From Thermococcus indicus (GTDB lineage: Archaea; Methanobacteriota_B; Thermococci; Thermococcales; Thermococcaceae), in assembly GCF_006274605.1 (NCBI RefSeq), contig NZ_CP040846.1, forward strand, positions 1,371,041 through 1,435,040: a stretch of 64,000 nucleotides of DNA, in the 5' to 3' direction. The notes below the pieces were generated by a model. That model had not been told where the DNA came from. It saw only the letters and a list, made by a program, of their open reading frames with translations, and did not search any database. Positions 53,062 through 60,948 of this stretch are shown here, piece after piece. Every line of letters begins with the position of its first letter. The stretch's first letter is position 1. The position numbers and the translations under genes are program-made.

Positions 53062-54072
53062 ATGGAGAGCTTATTCCTCCTCGTTCTGGGAAATACTGAG
53101 ATAAGTACCGTTCCGGGAATCAGCGTTGCCGGGGCAACTCCTGAACTGACGAAGCTGACACCTGTTGCCGATGCGGAGTACCTCTTCCACGAGAAGCCGT
53201 TAACCATTGATGTCATTCCGGTAACTCCAGAGGGCCACCCGACGCCGGCCATAATCACGAAAGCGGCGAGAGAACTGGCGAACTTCCCGGTTCTTGTCGT
53301 CAGGGGTGGAACGTATCTCGCTCCGCTCGTCCCCCACGTGCACATCAGCGGGCACGTTGGCAGGGACTTTAGGAAGGGGCCCGCTTTACCCGAGTTCGGT
53401 GAGATAATCAAGCGGGCCAAGCTTCTCGGCGAGGAGCTTAACAAGTTGCCACTCAAAGAACTCGTCATTGGCGAGTCAACGCCCGGTGGAACGACAACTG
53501 CTCAGGCCGTCCTCTGGGCTTTGGGTTACGATGCCAAGACGAGCTCGGCCTCGCCGAACAACCCCCAGAGCCTGAAGGAGAAGGTAATCAGCGAGGCCTT
53601 TGGAAGGGCCGGAATCGAGAGGGGTCAGCTGAAGGACAACCCTCTTGAGGCTCTGAGGCAGTTCGGCGACCCGATGATGGCGACGGTGATAGGTATTTCC
53701 CTCGGCTTCAGGAAAAACATCGTCCTCGCTGGAGGAACGCAGATGTTAGCTATTTCAGCCCTTTTAAAGGCCCTCGACGAGGATTTGGGCAGGTTCATGA
53801 TAGCAACAACCAAGTGGGTGGTTAATGATAAGAGCGCGACCTTCCTCGAAACGGCGAAGGAAATAGGGATAATAACCTACGCCGCAGATCTGGACTTCTC
53901 GGAGAGCGAGTTCAAGGGCCTTAAAGACTACGAGAGGGGTTACGTCAAGGAGGGTGTTGGCGCTGGAGGAGCGACGTGGCTGGTCGTTAAAGCCGGCTTC
54001 TCGCCAGAGGAAGTGAGCAAAAAGGTCGAGGAGCTTTATGGAAGGCTTATGGAGATGAAGTCGTCTCCCTGA
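53062..54072 (+). CDS. cobT: Nicotinate-nucleotide-dimethylbenzimidazole phosphoribosyltransferase family protein (archaeal CobT)
   Basis: This 336-residue protein matches the archaeal CobT-like family: [20 protein letters not shown] at the start, [40 protein letters not shown] and a Gly-rich end ([13 protein letters not shown]). It would make alpha-ribazole phosphate for the lower ligand. The ATG at 53062 follows GGTGGTTGG; the longer frame from 52963 overlaps the cobQ promoter and is rejected. Confidence 0.92.
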   Translation: MESLFLLVLGNTEISTVPGISVAGATPELTKLTPVADAEYLFHEKPLTIDVIPVTPEGHPTPAIITKAARELANFPVLVVRGGTYLAPLVPHVHISGHVGRDFRKGPALPEFGEIIKRAKLLGEELNKLPLKELVIGESTPGGTTTAQAVLWALGYDAKTSSASPNNPQSLKEKVISEAFGRAGIERGQLKDNPLEALRQFGDPMMATVIGISLGFRKNIVLAGGTQMLAISALLKALDEDLGRFMIATTKWVVNDKSATFLETAKEIGIITYAADLDFSESEFKGLKDYERGYVKEGVGAGGATWLVVKAGFSPEEVSKKVEELYGRLMEMKSSP

Positions 54073-54214
54073 GCAGTTCAGCTTTTATCCCGGCTTTTAC
54101 CGCTTTTTCGTACATCTTTTTGTCGTCGGTTACCAGTTTGGCGTCTGCTCTTTTTGTACATGCCAGGAAGAGAACATCAAAGCCACTCGTGTCGAGGACG
54201 AGGTCAGTAGTCAT
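54047..54214 (-). pseudogene. VapC (PIN toxin) with large internal deletion, 55 aa
   Basis: The frame joins a PIN N-terminus (MTTDLVLDTS, first catalytic Asp) directly to a PIN C-terminal half (GFDVLFLACTKRADAKLVTD, then [17 protein letters not shown]). About 70 residues between them, including the second catalytic acid, appear to be missing without loss of frame. Its ATG overlaps the antitoxin stop as in an intact vapBC operon. The 3' end overlaps cobT by 26 bases. Probably inactive as an RNase. Confidence 0.6.
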
Positions 54215-54410
54215 AGTCCCTCTCCCTCATCTCCCGTATCATCTCGGTTATGTCCTCCACTTCTTCCGTGTACTCCGTCTCCTCTTCCGCAAGTCGAATT
54301 AGTTCCTCAAGGGTAACCTTGCCCTTCCGGAGTTCCCTCAGCCGGAGTTTCAACAGGAGGTTCTGCGCATCAAGGAAGAGCCTTTCAACCTGAGCCTCCA
54401 CGTCCTCCAT
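54204..54410 (-). CDS. VapB-type antitoxin, 68 aa
   Basis: This small, highly charged helical protein (ERLFLDAQNLLLKLRLRELR, TEYTEEVEDITEMIREMRER) is encoded just before and overlapping a PIN-toxin remnant. The ATG follows GGTGAGAGA. No RHH or AbrB motif can be named, so the antitoxin call is by context. Confidence 0.65.
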   Translation of the reverse strand: MEDVEAQVERLFLDAQNLLLKLRLRELRKGKVTLEELIRLAEEETEYTEEVEDITEMIREMRERDYDY

Positions 54411-54439
54411 TCTCTCACCGGCTTTAATAGGGGTTGAAA

Positions 54440-55033
54440 CTATTTAACACTCCTCGTCTTCTCCCACGTTCTCAAACTCTCCTCAAGGGCCTTCCTGACG
54501 GCTTTCCCGATGTTTATTCCAAGCTCCGTTGCCGTTCCCGCCCACTCGATTTCGCCTTCGAAAGCAAAAATTCCGATGCCGTCGCTCGTCGTTCCGGTGG
54601 CGTTGTAGCCGAGGCTCAGAAGTGTATAGGTTTTGGCTTCGGTTGCCGTCATTATTGCGTTGGCCATCGCGCCGACGGTTAGGCCTTCCTCAATTACGAG
54701 GGCGATGTTTATCGTTCCAGGTTTCCACGGTGGTGGCTCTTCGCCAGCTATCGCTGGATTTGTAATCCCCGCCGTCACGTAGGCAGTAACGCTTCCGCGC
54801 CTTGAAACCGCGAGCACTTTCCCAATGTCGGCGGCGGTCATGAAGCCCACGAAGTTTTTGAGCCCGTGTTCCAGCTCAAAGGCACGGCAGTCGGCTTTGT
54901 AATCCCCTGCATAATCCTTGTGCACCATCATGAAGAAGAAGCCATTTGCTTTCGTCAGGCCTCCTCTGTGGGGTGCGTTGCTTAATGCCAGCAGCGGCTC
55001 GTCGAAGCGCTTGATGAAGTGATCAAACCTCAT
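54440..55033 (-). CDS. cbiZ: Adenosylcobinamide amidohydrolase CbiZ
   Basis: This 197-residue enzyme removes the aminopropanol arm from salvaged adenosylcobinamide to give adenosylcobyric acid, the route archaea use to reuse foreign corrinoids. Family segments seen: LALSNAPHRGGLTKANGFFF, NFVGFMTAADIGKVLAVSRR, VTAGITNPAIAGEEP and LLSLGYNATGTTSDGIGIFA. Monocistronic, divergent from moaB. Confidence 0.93.
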   Translation of the reverse strand: MRFDHFIKRFDEPLLALSNAPHRGGLTKANGFFFMMVHKDYAGDYKADCRAFELEHGLKNFVGFMTAADIGKVLAVSRRGSVTAYVTAGITNPAIAGEEPPPWKPGTINIALVIEEGLTVGAMANAIMTATEAKTYTLLSLGYNATGTTSDGIGIFAFEGEIEWAGTATELGINIGKAVRKALEESLRTWEKTRSVK

Positions 55034-55134
55034 GAATGACCGTCCGCTCCGGGGGATATAACGCTTGCGCCGTTAAACGCTTCCGTTTGCTGAAAGGTTA
55101 TTAAGGTCGGGAAATATTTTACCCTGGTGATGAT

Positions 55135-55650
55135 ATGGGCGCTGAGGAGCACAAGAGGAAGGCCCCACGGAAGTTCAAGTTCGCGGTCATAACGGTGAGC
55201 GACACGGCCAGCAGGGGAGAGAAAGAGGATAAGAGCGGAAAGTTTCTCGTCGAGGAGCTTGAGAAGGCTGGACACGAGAGGGTTCTTTACAAAATAGTCC
55301 CTGACGAGAAGATGGAAATCATTGGGGCAGTGATCGATGCCTTCAGGGCTGGGGCGGAAGTTCTGGTAACCTCCGGCGGAACTGGAATAGCGAGCAGGGA
55401 CGTTACGATAGAGAGCGTCAGGCCGCTTTTGGACAAGGAGCTGACGGGCTTCGGCGAGATTTTTAGGCTTCTGAGCTACGAGGAGATAGGCACAGCCGCG
55501 GTCATGACGAGGGCAACCGCGGGGATAATAAGGAGCCAGGGCAGGGCAATGGCAATCTTTTGTCTGCCGGGAAGTTTGGGCGCGGCGAAGACCGGGATAA
55601 GGATTATCCTCAGCGAAGCTGGCCACGTCCTCAAGCACGGGAGGGAGTAA
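55135..55650 (+). CDS. moaB: Molybdopterin adenylyltransferase MoaB/Mog-like
   Basis: This 171-residue MoCF-biosynthesis protein adenylylates molybdopterin (or tungstopterin) before metal insertion. Motifs: FAVITVSDTASRGEKEDKSG, the catalytic VTSGGTGIASRDVTIESVRP (about 83-102) and FCLPGSLGAAKTGIR. GGTGATGAT precedes the ATG. In Thermococcales the cofactor is normally tungstopterin. moeA follows 480 bases downstream. Confidence 0.93.
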   Translation: MGAEEHKRKAPRKFKFAVITVSDTASRGEKEDKSGKFLVEELEKAGHERVLYKIVPDEKMEIIGAVIDAFRAGAEVLVTSGGTGIASRDVTIESVRPLLDKELTGFGEIFRLLSYEEIGTAAVMTRATAGIIRSQGRAMAIFCLPGSLGAAKTGIRIILSEAGHVLKHGRE

Positions 55651-55694
55651 ACTTAAATCGTCCTTGGGTCTAAAAAGGTTGAGAGGTGACGGCT

Positions 55695-55838
55695 GTGGAG
55701 AACCTTAATGAGACAAAAGATGCCGCGGCGGAGCAAAAGGGTGGAAAGCTCAAAGGTATTAGGAAGTTCAGGGGGATTCTCGGAACATTTGATGAGAAAA
55801 CTATACAGTGGGCCATTGAGGAGGCTGAGGAGATTTGA
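55695..55838 (+). CDS. VapB-type antitoxin, 47 aa
   Basis: GAGGTG six bases upstream supports the GTG at 55695. The protein ends KLKGIRKFRGILGTFDEKTI, QWAIEEAEEI, a pattern common in short archaeal VapB antitoxins whose C-terminus wraps the PIN toxin. The stop overlaps the vapC TTG by four bases. Confidence 0.65.
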   Translation: MENLNETKDAAAEQKGGKLKGIRKFRGILGTFDEKTIQWAIEEAEEI

Positions 55839-56128
55839 AGGACGTCGTTTTTATTGACACCTCCATCATAGTCGAGTACCTCCTGAACGGGCCGAAGGCA
55901 GATTTTGCGGAAATCGTTCTGAGCGGTTCTTCAACCAACGTGACCTCTACCATGGTTTATAGGGAATCTCAGGGAATAAGTGAACTCAAGACAATCATGA
56001 GAAAGTATCGCTTGATGCCCTCTGACGCTCAAATAGTCCTAACCTGCAGGAATTATGGCATTGAAAAAATAGCCACGTTTGATTCCGACTTCAAGAGGGT
56101 TGATTTTCTAAAAACAATGGGGGTTTGA
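55835..56128 (+). CDS. vapC: VapC PIN-domain toxin, shortened (97 aa)
   Basis: PIN domain with VVFIDTSIIVEYLL (first Asp), STMVYRES (Glu), MPSDAQIVLTCRNYGIEKIA and TFDSDFKRVDFL (further Asp). All four acidic positions survive, but the protein is 30-60 residues shorter than usual: the helical middle between MVYRE and ISELKTIMRKYRL appears deleted in frame. Activity is therefore uncertain. It starts TTG, coupled to vapB, and ends three bases before the moeA ATG. Confidence 0.72.
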   Translation: MKDVVFIDTSIIVEYLLNGPKADFAEIVLSGSSTNVTSTMVYRESQGISELKTIMRKYRLMPSDAQIVLTCRNYGIEKIATFDSDFKRVDFLKTMGV

Positions 56129-56130
56129 AA

Positions 56131-57321
56131 ATGAGGGAGTTCAAACGTCTAACTCCTTATCGTGAGGCATTAAAGATGCTTCTTAACGATTTGAAGGAGC
56201 TTAATGAGATCGAGGAAGTTCTCCTTTCCGAGGCCCTCGGCAGGGTTCTGGCCGAGGATATCGTTTCTCCCATAGACAGCCCTCCCTTTAATAGGTCGGC
56301 CGTGGACGGCTATGCTTTGAGGGCCGAGGACACGTTCCCTGCGAGGGAATACAGTCCGGTCGAGCTCAGGGTTATAGACGAGATAGTCGCCGGCGAGGAG
56401 AGTAAAGCCAAGGTGGAACCCGGAACGGCGGTAAAGCTCATGACCGGCTCAAAGATGCCTGAGGGAGCAAACGCCGTACTCATGCAGGAGATGGCGGAGC
56501 GAGATGGGGACATCATAAGGGTCCTTCGGCCTGTTGCTCCCGGACAAAACGTGGCCTTCGCCGGTGAGGACGTAAGGAAGGGAGAGATAATCCTGCGGAG
56601 GGGACAGATTTTAAGGCCCCAGGACCTGGCGTTGCTCAAAAGCGTGGGCTTCAAGACCGTTAGGGTCAAGAGAAAGCCCCACGTTGGGATAATCGTAACG
56701 GGGGACGAGCTGATAGAGGAGTTTGATGAGGACGCGCTGAAGGCAGGAAAGATTATGGAGAGCAACTCGATTATGCTCACGGGGCTGGTGCGGCAGTACT
56801 TTGGGCAACCGGTTTTCTACGGGGTCGTCCCCGATAAGGAAGAGGCTATCAAATCGGCGATAGAGACGGCAAGGGGAGAGTGCGACCTCGTTCTCGTCAC
56901 CGGTGGTTCGGCGTTCGGCGACCGGGATTTTGCCCACCGCTTCGTTGAGCTGCTCTTTCACGGTACAACCATAAAGCCCGGCCGGCCGGTGGGCTACGGC
57001 GAGAGGGTCTTCATAATGAGTGGCTATCCGGTAGCGGTCTTCGCCCAGTTCCACCTGTACGTCAAACACGCCCTGGCGAAGCTGGTGGGGGCTAGGAACT
57101 ACGAGGTCAGGGTTCGGGCAAGGCTCACCGAGCGCGTTTCGAGCCAGCTCGGGAGACACGAGTTCGTGAAGGTCTGGTATGAGAACGGAGAAGCCAGGCC
57201 AATCAAGAAGAAGGGTAGCGGCATAATAAGCTCGCTGGTGGAGAGCAACGGGTACATAGAAATCCCGGAGGACAGTGAGGGACATCTGGAAGGAGAAACA
57301 GTGGAAATCGTGCTCTACTGA
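56131..57321 (+). CDS. moeA: Molybdopterin molybdenumtransferase MoeA
   Basis: This 396-residue enzyme inserts Mo or W into adenylylated molybdopterin. Signature segments: SPIDSPPFNRSAVDGYALRA (about 50-69), KLMTGSKMPEGANAVLMQE, VGIIVTGDELIE, VTGGSAFGDRDF (the usual GG.S.GD motif) and KPGRPVGYG. GGGGG precedes the ATG at 56131, preferred over the TTG at 56125. The C-terminal domain IV ends at ETVEIVLY. Confidence 0.94.
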   Translation: MREFKRLTPYREALKMLLNDLKELNEIEEVLLSEALGRVLAEDIVSPIDSPPFNRSAVDGYALRAEDTFPAREYSPVELRVIDEIVAGEESKAKVEPGTAVKLMTGSKMPEGANAVLMQEMAERDGDIIRVLRPVAPGQNVAFAGEDVRKGEIILRRGQILRPQDLALLKSVGFKTVRVKRKPHVGIIVTGDELIEEFDEDALKAGKIMESNSIMLTGLVRQYFGQPVFYGVVPDKEEAIKSAIETARGECDLVLVTGGSAFGDRDFAHRFVELLFHGTTIKPGRPVGYGERVFIMSGYPVAVFAQFHLYVKHALAKLVGARNYEVRVRARLTERVSSQLGRHEFVKVWYENGEARPIKKKGSGIISSLVESNGYIEIPEDSEGHLEGETVEIVLY

Positions 57322-57322
57322 G

Positions 57323-57538
57323 CTATGCCTCCTGGAGAAAAGACTCAAGATGGACGAACTTCAGAATGGCTCGGACGTCTTCAGGAATATCCTCAAGTCT
57401 GCGGGGGTCTGCGAGCATCTCAAATACCTCGATAACTTCCGTTGTTTTCCTCTCTCTTCTCTTCTTGGGTGAGTATCCCTGCCAGGGGGGATAGTGGCGA
57501 AGGAGCAGTTCCCATTTTTTTCTTCCGGATATCCTCAT
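57323..57538 (-). CDS. Hypothetical protein, 71 aa
   Basis: ATG preceded by GGGGGAGG, with a TTTATTTATG promoter-like stretch about 40 bases further up. The sequence MRISGRKKWELLLRHYPPWQ, GYSPKKRRERKTTEVIEVFE, MLADPRRLEDIPEDVRAILK is basic at the start and helical at the end. It converges on moeA with no gap. Possibly a small nucleic-acid-binding protein or antitoxin-like protein; not recognised. Confidence 0.55.
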   Translation of the reverse strand: MRISGRKKWELLLRHYPPWQGYSPKKRRERKTTEVIEVFEMLADPRRLEDIPEDVRAILKFVHLESFLQEA

Positions 57539-57636
57539 GCCCTCCCCCGGTCAACTTTAGCGTCCATCATAAATAAACTTTTTCTATTCGGATTTTGCAT
57601 ACTATGATTAATAGTTTGCAAAAATCGTAGAATTCC

Positions 57637-57851
57637 TATGGCCCGCCCGTAACTCCCGCCCTCATCGATGCCAGACGGCGGGCTCAGGCGGGCTAACCCA
57701 GGCGGGCCGTCTGTGCCCGGTCTGGGTTTCCCGCGGTCATCGCGCTCCGTAACGCGGAAGGCCCTCCCGCGGGGACCTCGCTGTAAGACCGGGCTGTGGC
57801 CCCCGCATCGCACTCTGGTTCATTCGTCCCCAGAGTCCTCGCGCGGGGGCA
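57637..57851 (-). ncRNA. H/ACA-type guide RNA candidate (two to three hairpins)
   Basis: On the minus strand, hairpin I (57850-57799) has the stem GCCCCCGC/GCGGGGGC, an internal pocket and an upper stem ACUCUGG/CCAGAGU with a kink-type loop GGACGAAUGAA; ACA follows at 57797-57795. Hairpin II (57794-57715) has GCCCGGUCU/AGACCGGGC, an upper stem CCCGCGG/CCGCGGG capped by a K-turn-like GA...GAUGA, and ACA at 57714-57712. Hairpin III (57713-57672, CAGACGGC/GCCGUCUG) is less typical and lacks an ACA. It is far more GC-rich than its surroundings. A TATA box sits 26 bases upstream and T5 lies at 57620-57624. Expected role: guiding rRNA pseudouridylation with Cbf5/L7Ae/Nop10/Gar1. Confidence 0.68.
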
Positions 57852-57870
57852 TTAACACGTTGAAAAAGAG

Positions 57871-57882
57871 GGTATATAAAGC
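57871..57882 (-). promoter_or_regulatory. TATA box of the H/ACA-like RNA
   Basis: GCTTTATATACC on the minus strand is centred about 26 bases before 57851, the first base of the lower stem. It lies just past the stop codon of the upstream membrane protein gene, so the RNA has its own promoter. Confidence 0.65.
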
Positions 57883-57886
57883 TGCC

Positions 57887-58981
57887 TCACTCCATAAGCC
57901 GTACAAGCTGGGAGTACCTTTGGGGGTCGAAGCTGGTCTTCTCAACAACCAGTATCAGGGTACCATTGTTGATGACAACAATGTCCCGCAGTTTCGAGAG
58001 AAATTTCATAAGGCTCTCCCAGGAGTTGTAAACCGCGAGGTATTCCGGGCAGTCAATAACAACAACGCCCCTGCCGCCGGAGGCGGAGACTTTCTCCATA
58101 TAGCGGTAGGAGATTTCCACCATCTTGGCCAGATCAGTTGGGTTAAGCGTTTTGGCAGCCCTTTCAAAGGGAACCGTTGTCACGAAGTAGTATGTCCACG
58201 TCTCCGGAATGTCGGAGACATTGCGTATAAATGCAAGGACCGGGGAGTTCGCAAGGACGGATTTGAGCTGAATGTAGCTCTTCTGATCTATCACCATCAC
58301 TCCAGGGCTCATGTCTATCTCCGATGGAACGCTTTTTGAAATGTTCTCAAAAGTGTCCATGTGCACTAGACGAAGCATGGCCCATGCCATCTCAACTATG
58401 AGGACCGTTGAGAGTGTGAACCCCACAGGCATGTACCAAGTATGGATACCCAAAATTGAGGCGGGAATCAGGTGAAGTCCAAAGAAGATAATGCCCATTG
58501 AAAGGTACTTCACGGCACTATGATAAATCTCCCTCACGTCCCACAGCAGAGTCCCCGCCCCAACGACGAAAACTCCGCTTATACCAAAAGAGGCGGCCAC
58601 AGTGGCGGTCCACAGAGCGTTGTTCGTGTAGTAATATGTGGCGTACATATAAAACATGAACATAACCGGCATGAGTCCCATTTTTCCCAAGTTGCCGTGG
58701 CGTATTCCAAGGCTTTCCTCCCCCATAAACAGAACCGAGCCGTAGAACATCAATCCCGCAAATAGGGGCAGTGAGATCAATCCAACAACCTCAAGCCAGC
58801 CCACATCCTGGAAGGCACTGGCAAGGACAAAGATAAAATCGAATATCCACGCCAGGGAAAAGGCAAGTACCGACTTCCTGCGGGTTGAGAGGTACTTTTT
58901 AAATATCACCGTTGCGGCGGTTAAATCCGCCAGCATAACTATGGACGCCTCAACCACGAGGACCGTTTGGGTACCGTCCAT
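57887..58981 (-). CDS. DUF835 membrane protein
   Basis: This 364-residue protein has seven predicted transmembrane helices (about residues 10-215) and a cytoplasmic DUF835 domain (about 230-364: GVMVIDQKSYIQLKSVLANS, VVVIDCPEYLAVYNSWESLM, VINNGTLILVVEKTSF). DUF835 proteins are common and uncharacterised in Thermococcales and may be sensory. The ATG at 58981 follows GGGGTGAACC and is preferred to the upstream ATG at 58999. Confidence 0.85.
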   Translation of the reverse strand: MDGTQTVLVVEASIVMLADLTAATVIFKKYLSTRRKSVLAFSLAWIFDFIFVLASAFQDVGWLEVVGLISLPLFAGLMFYGSVLFMGEESLGIRHGNLGKMGLMPVMFMFYMYATYYYTNNALWTATVAASFGISGVFVVGAGTLLWDVREIYHSAVKYLSMGIIFFGLHLIPASILGIHTWYMPVGFTLSTVLIVEMAWAMLRLVHMDTFENISKSVPSEIDMSPGVMVIDQKSYIQLKSVLANSPVLAFIRNVSDIPETWTYYFVTTVPFERAAKTLNPTDLAKMVEISYRYMEKVSASGGRGVVVIDCPEYLAVYNSWESLMKFLSKLRDIVVINNGTLILVVEKTSFDPQRYSQLVRLME

Positions 58982-59234
58982 TGGTTCACCCCATACCATA
59001 TGTAACGTTCAAGCAGTCCCATTTGAAGGAGTTCAAAGGAGACACCCTGGCCACGCCTCCCCTTCTCAAACCCGGCGGCGGATCGCGACGGGTCACGACA
59101 GTTTGAAGATGTCCTTATTCCTAGGACACATTCTGCAGCCATCGCCACTATTCCTGGTGAGGAAATGCGGTATCGTCCACTCGATGAGCCGTGTGCGTTT
59201 CTGTTCGATGCCCGATCTCCGGTAAAAACGAACC

Positions 59235-59444
59235 CTATTTCTGCAGTATCTGGACACGACCCAGGGCTGCCCCCGGGTTCAGAAGGCCTTCAGAGACTTC
59301 GATTGAACTCCTGTCGGAGATTTCTTTAAGATTTTGGGTCGCCATACCATGTAGTTTTTTCCAGTACAGGGTATGTCCAGTAGTGAGCTCAGGAATGTTC
59401 AAAGGGCCAGCGTAAACTCCCTCCAGCAAGCTCATACAGTCCAT
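59235..59444 (-). CDS. Hypothetical protein, 69 aa, possibly a remnant
   Basis: GGTTTTTATACATCGG on the minus strand (59460-59475) is a TATA box about 25 bases before the ATG, fitting a leaderless transcript. The sequence (LLEGVYAGPLNIPELTTGHT, LYWKKLHGMATQNLKEISDR) looks protein-like but matches no family I know. It may be the 5' part of a longer decayed gene: 59000-59230 downstream holds no convincing continuation. 59445-59660 contains only promoter-like sequence for the next gene. Confidence 0.4.
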   Translation of the reverse strand: MDCMSLLEGVYAGPLNIPELTTGHTLYWKKLHGMATQNLKEISDRSSIEVSEGLLNPGAALGRVQILQK

Positions 59445-59676
59445 GGCATAATAATAGGCGCCGATGTATAAAAACCTTCCCTATAACAACCCAGCCGAGA
59501 TCGCATTTTTCCCGTGGAAAACTTGCCCCGGGGGGTGGGAAAGGACCAGGCACGCGGGATGAAAGGCCATAACCCCGAAAAACCCCGGACATTCCCTTTC
59601 CGCTATTTCACCGTGCCATTGTCACAATGCCGAAAATTTATTTAAGCCTGTTCTCAAATTTTCAGCGGTGATAGCG

Positions 59677-60927
59677 ATGAATGGGAAAATTATTCACGAC
59701 GGTATCCACGGCAGCATGAAGCTCACAGGGCTCATTCTTGACCTCGTCAAAACCCCCGAGTTCCAGCGTCTCAGGAATATAAGACAGCTCGGCCTCGCGT
59801 ACCTCGTTTACCCTGGTGCCAACCACTCTCGCTTTGAACACTCCCTCGGCGCGTGGAGCATAGCCCGAAGACTCGCCGCGGAAGTTGGACTGAGCGAGGA
59901 TGAAAGTATGCTCCTCCAGGTCGGGGCTCTCCTTCACGACATCGGGCACGGGCCCTTCAGCCACACGTTCGAGAGCATATACAAGCACTACGTTAAAGAG
60001 CACGACCATATGCGGCTCGGACAGGATATAGTTCTCGGCAAGATCAACATAACCGAGAGCGAGAACGGCGGCAGGATTCCAGAGATAATTGAGGATTACG
60101 GCTATGACTTCGAACCGGCGGACGTGGCGAACCTCATCCTCGGCAAACACGAAAAGCGCTACCTCGGCCAGATGCTGCACGGCGATGTGGACGTTGATCA
60201 GCTCGACTACCTGGTCAGGGACGCGCACTACACCGGCGTCGCCCACGGCATAATCGACCTGGAGAGGCTCATGAAGGTCCTCCGGATTCACGACGGCGAG
60301 CTCGTTGTCGATGAGAAGGGCATCGAGGCAGTTGAGGGCATGATGGTAGCAAGATCCCTCATGTACTCCCGCGTTTACTTCCACCACACCGTGAAGATAG
60401 CGGAGGGAATGCTCACCCGGGCCCTGGAGTTCGCCCTGGAGGAGGGCCACCTCTGGGACTTCTGGAAGATGACCGACTGCCGCGTTCTTGTGGAGCTGGA
60501 GGATCTCGAGGGCTTCCCCGCGGAGATGGTGCGGCGCGTGAAGTACAGGGAGCTTTACAAGGCCGCAGTTCTGGCAAACGCCGACGAACTGAGCACCGAG
60601 GAGAAGAGGGAGCTGCTGACGGCGTACAGGAACGTCAAAAGGAGGCAGGAGATAGAGAGGGCACTCGCAGATGAGGTTGGTGCGAGGGAAGGGGAGGTGA
60701 TCCTGGAGTTCAGCATAGCGGACCTCATGCTCAGCGAGCCGAGGCTTAAGGCAACGGAGATAAACGTTCTCCTGGACGACGGAGGGATACAGCCGCTGAC
60801 CCGGGTTACGCCCCTGGCCAACGCCCTGAAGAGGCGTCAGACGCCGCGCTGGGCCGTCCTCATAGCGTCACCGGGGGAGTACGTACCCAAACTGCGGGAG
60901 ACCTGGAGAAAGGTGCTGTTCAGCTGA
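59677..60927 (+). CDS. HD-domain phosphohydrolase (dNTPase/SAMHD1-like)
   Basis: This 416-residue HD enzyme has the metal motif in order: His in NHSRFEHSLG, His-Asp in ALLHDIGHGPFSHTFES and Asp in DVDVDQLDYLVRDAHYTG. This is the arrangement of the dGTPase/SAMHD1-like family, so the role is probably hydrolysis of deoxynucleoside triphosphates or a related phosphate ester. GGTGATAG precedes the ATG at 59677 and AATTTATTTAAGCC at 59634-59647 is the TATA region. Confidence 0.9.
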   Translation: MNGKIIHDGIHGSMKLTGLILDLVKTPEFQRLRNIRQLGLAYLVYPGANHSRFEHSLGAWSIARRLAAEVGLSEDESMLLQVGALLHDIGHGPFSHTFESIYKHYVKEHDHMRLGQDIVLGKINITESENGGRIPEIIEDYGYDFEPADVANLILGKHEKRYLGQMLHGDVDVDQLDYLVRDAHYTGVAHGIIDLERLMKVLRIHDGELVVDEKGIEAVEGMMVARSLMYSRVYFHHTVKIAEGMLTRALEFALEEGHLWDFWKMTDCRVLVELEDLEGFPAEMVRRVKYRELYKAAVLANADELSTEEKRELLTAYRNVKRRQEIERALADEVGAREGEVILEFSIADLMLSEPRLKATEINVLLDDGGIQPLTRVTPLANALKRRQTPRWAVLIASPGEYVPKLRETWRKVLFS

Positions 60928-60948
60928 AGGGGAACAGCCGGAACGCGA

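Noticed and set aside
57637-57851. RNase P RNA or SRP RNA for the GC-rich block
   Set aside because: No conserved RNase P core (such as GAGGAAAGUCC) and no SRP helix 8 motif were found on either strand; the ACA-terminated hairpins fit H/ACA better.
57668-58339. 223-residue plus-strand frame over the GC-rich block
   Set aside because: It combines the H/ACA-like RNA antisense with the antisense of the DUF835 gene. No start signal and no protein-like composition.
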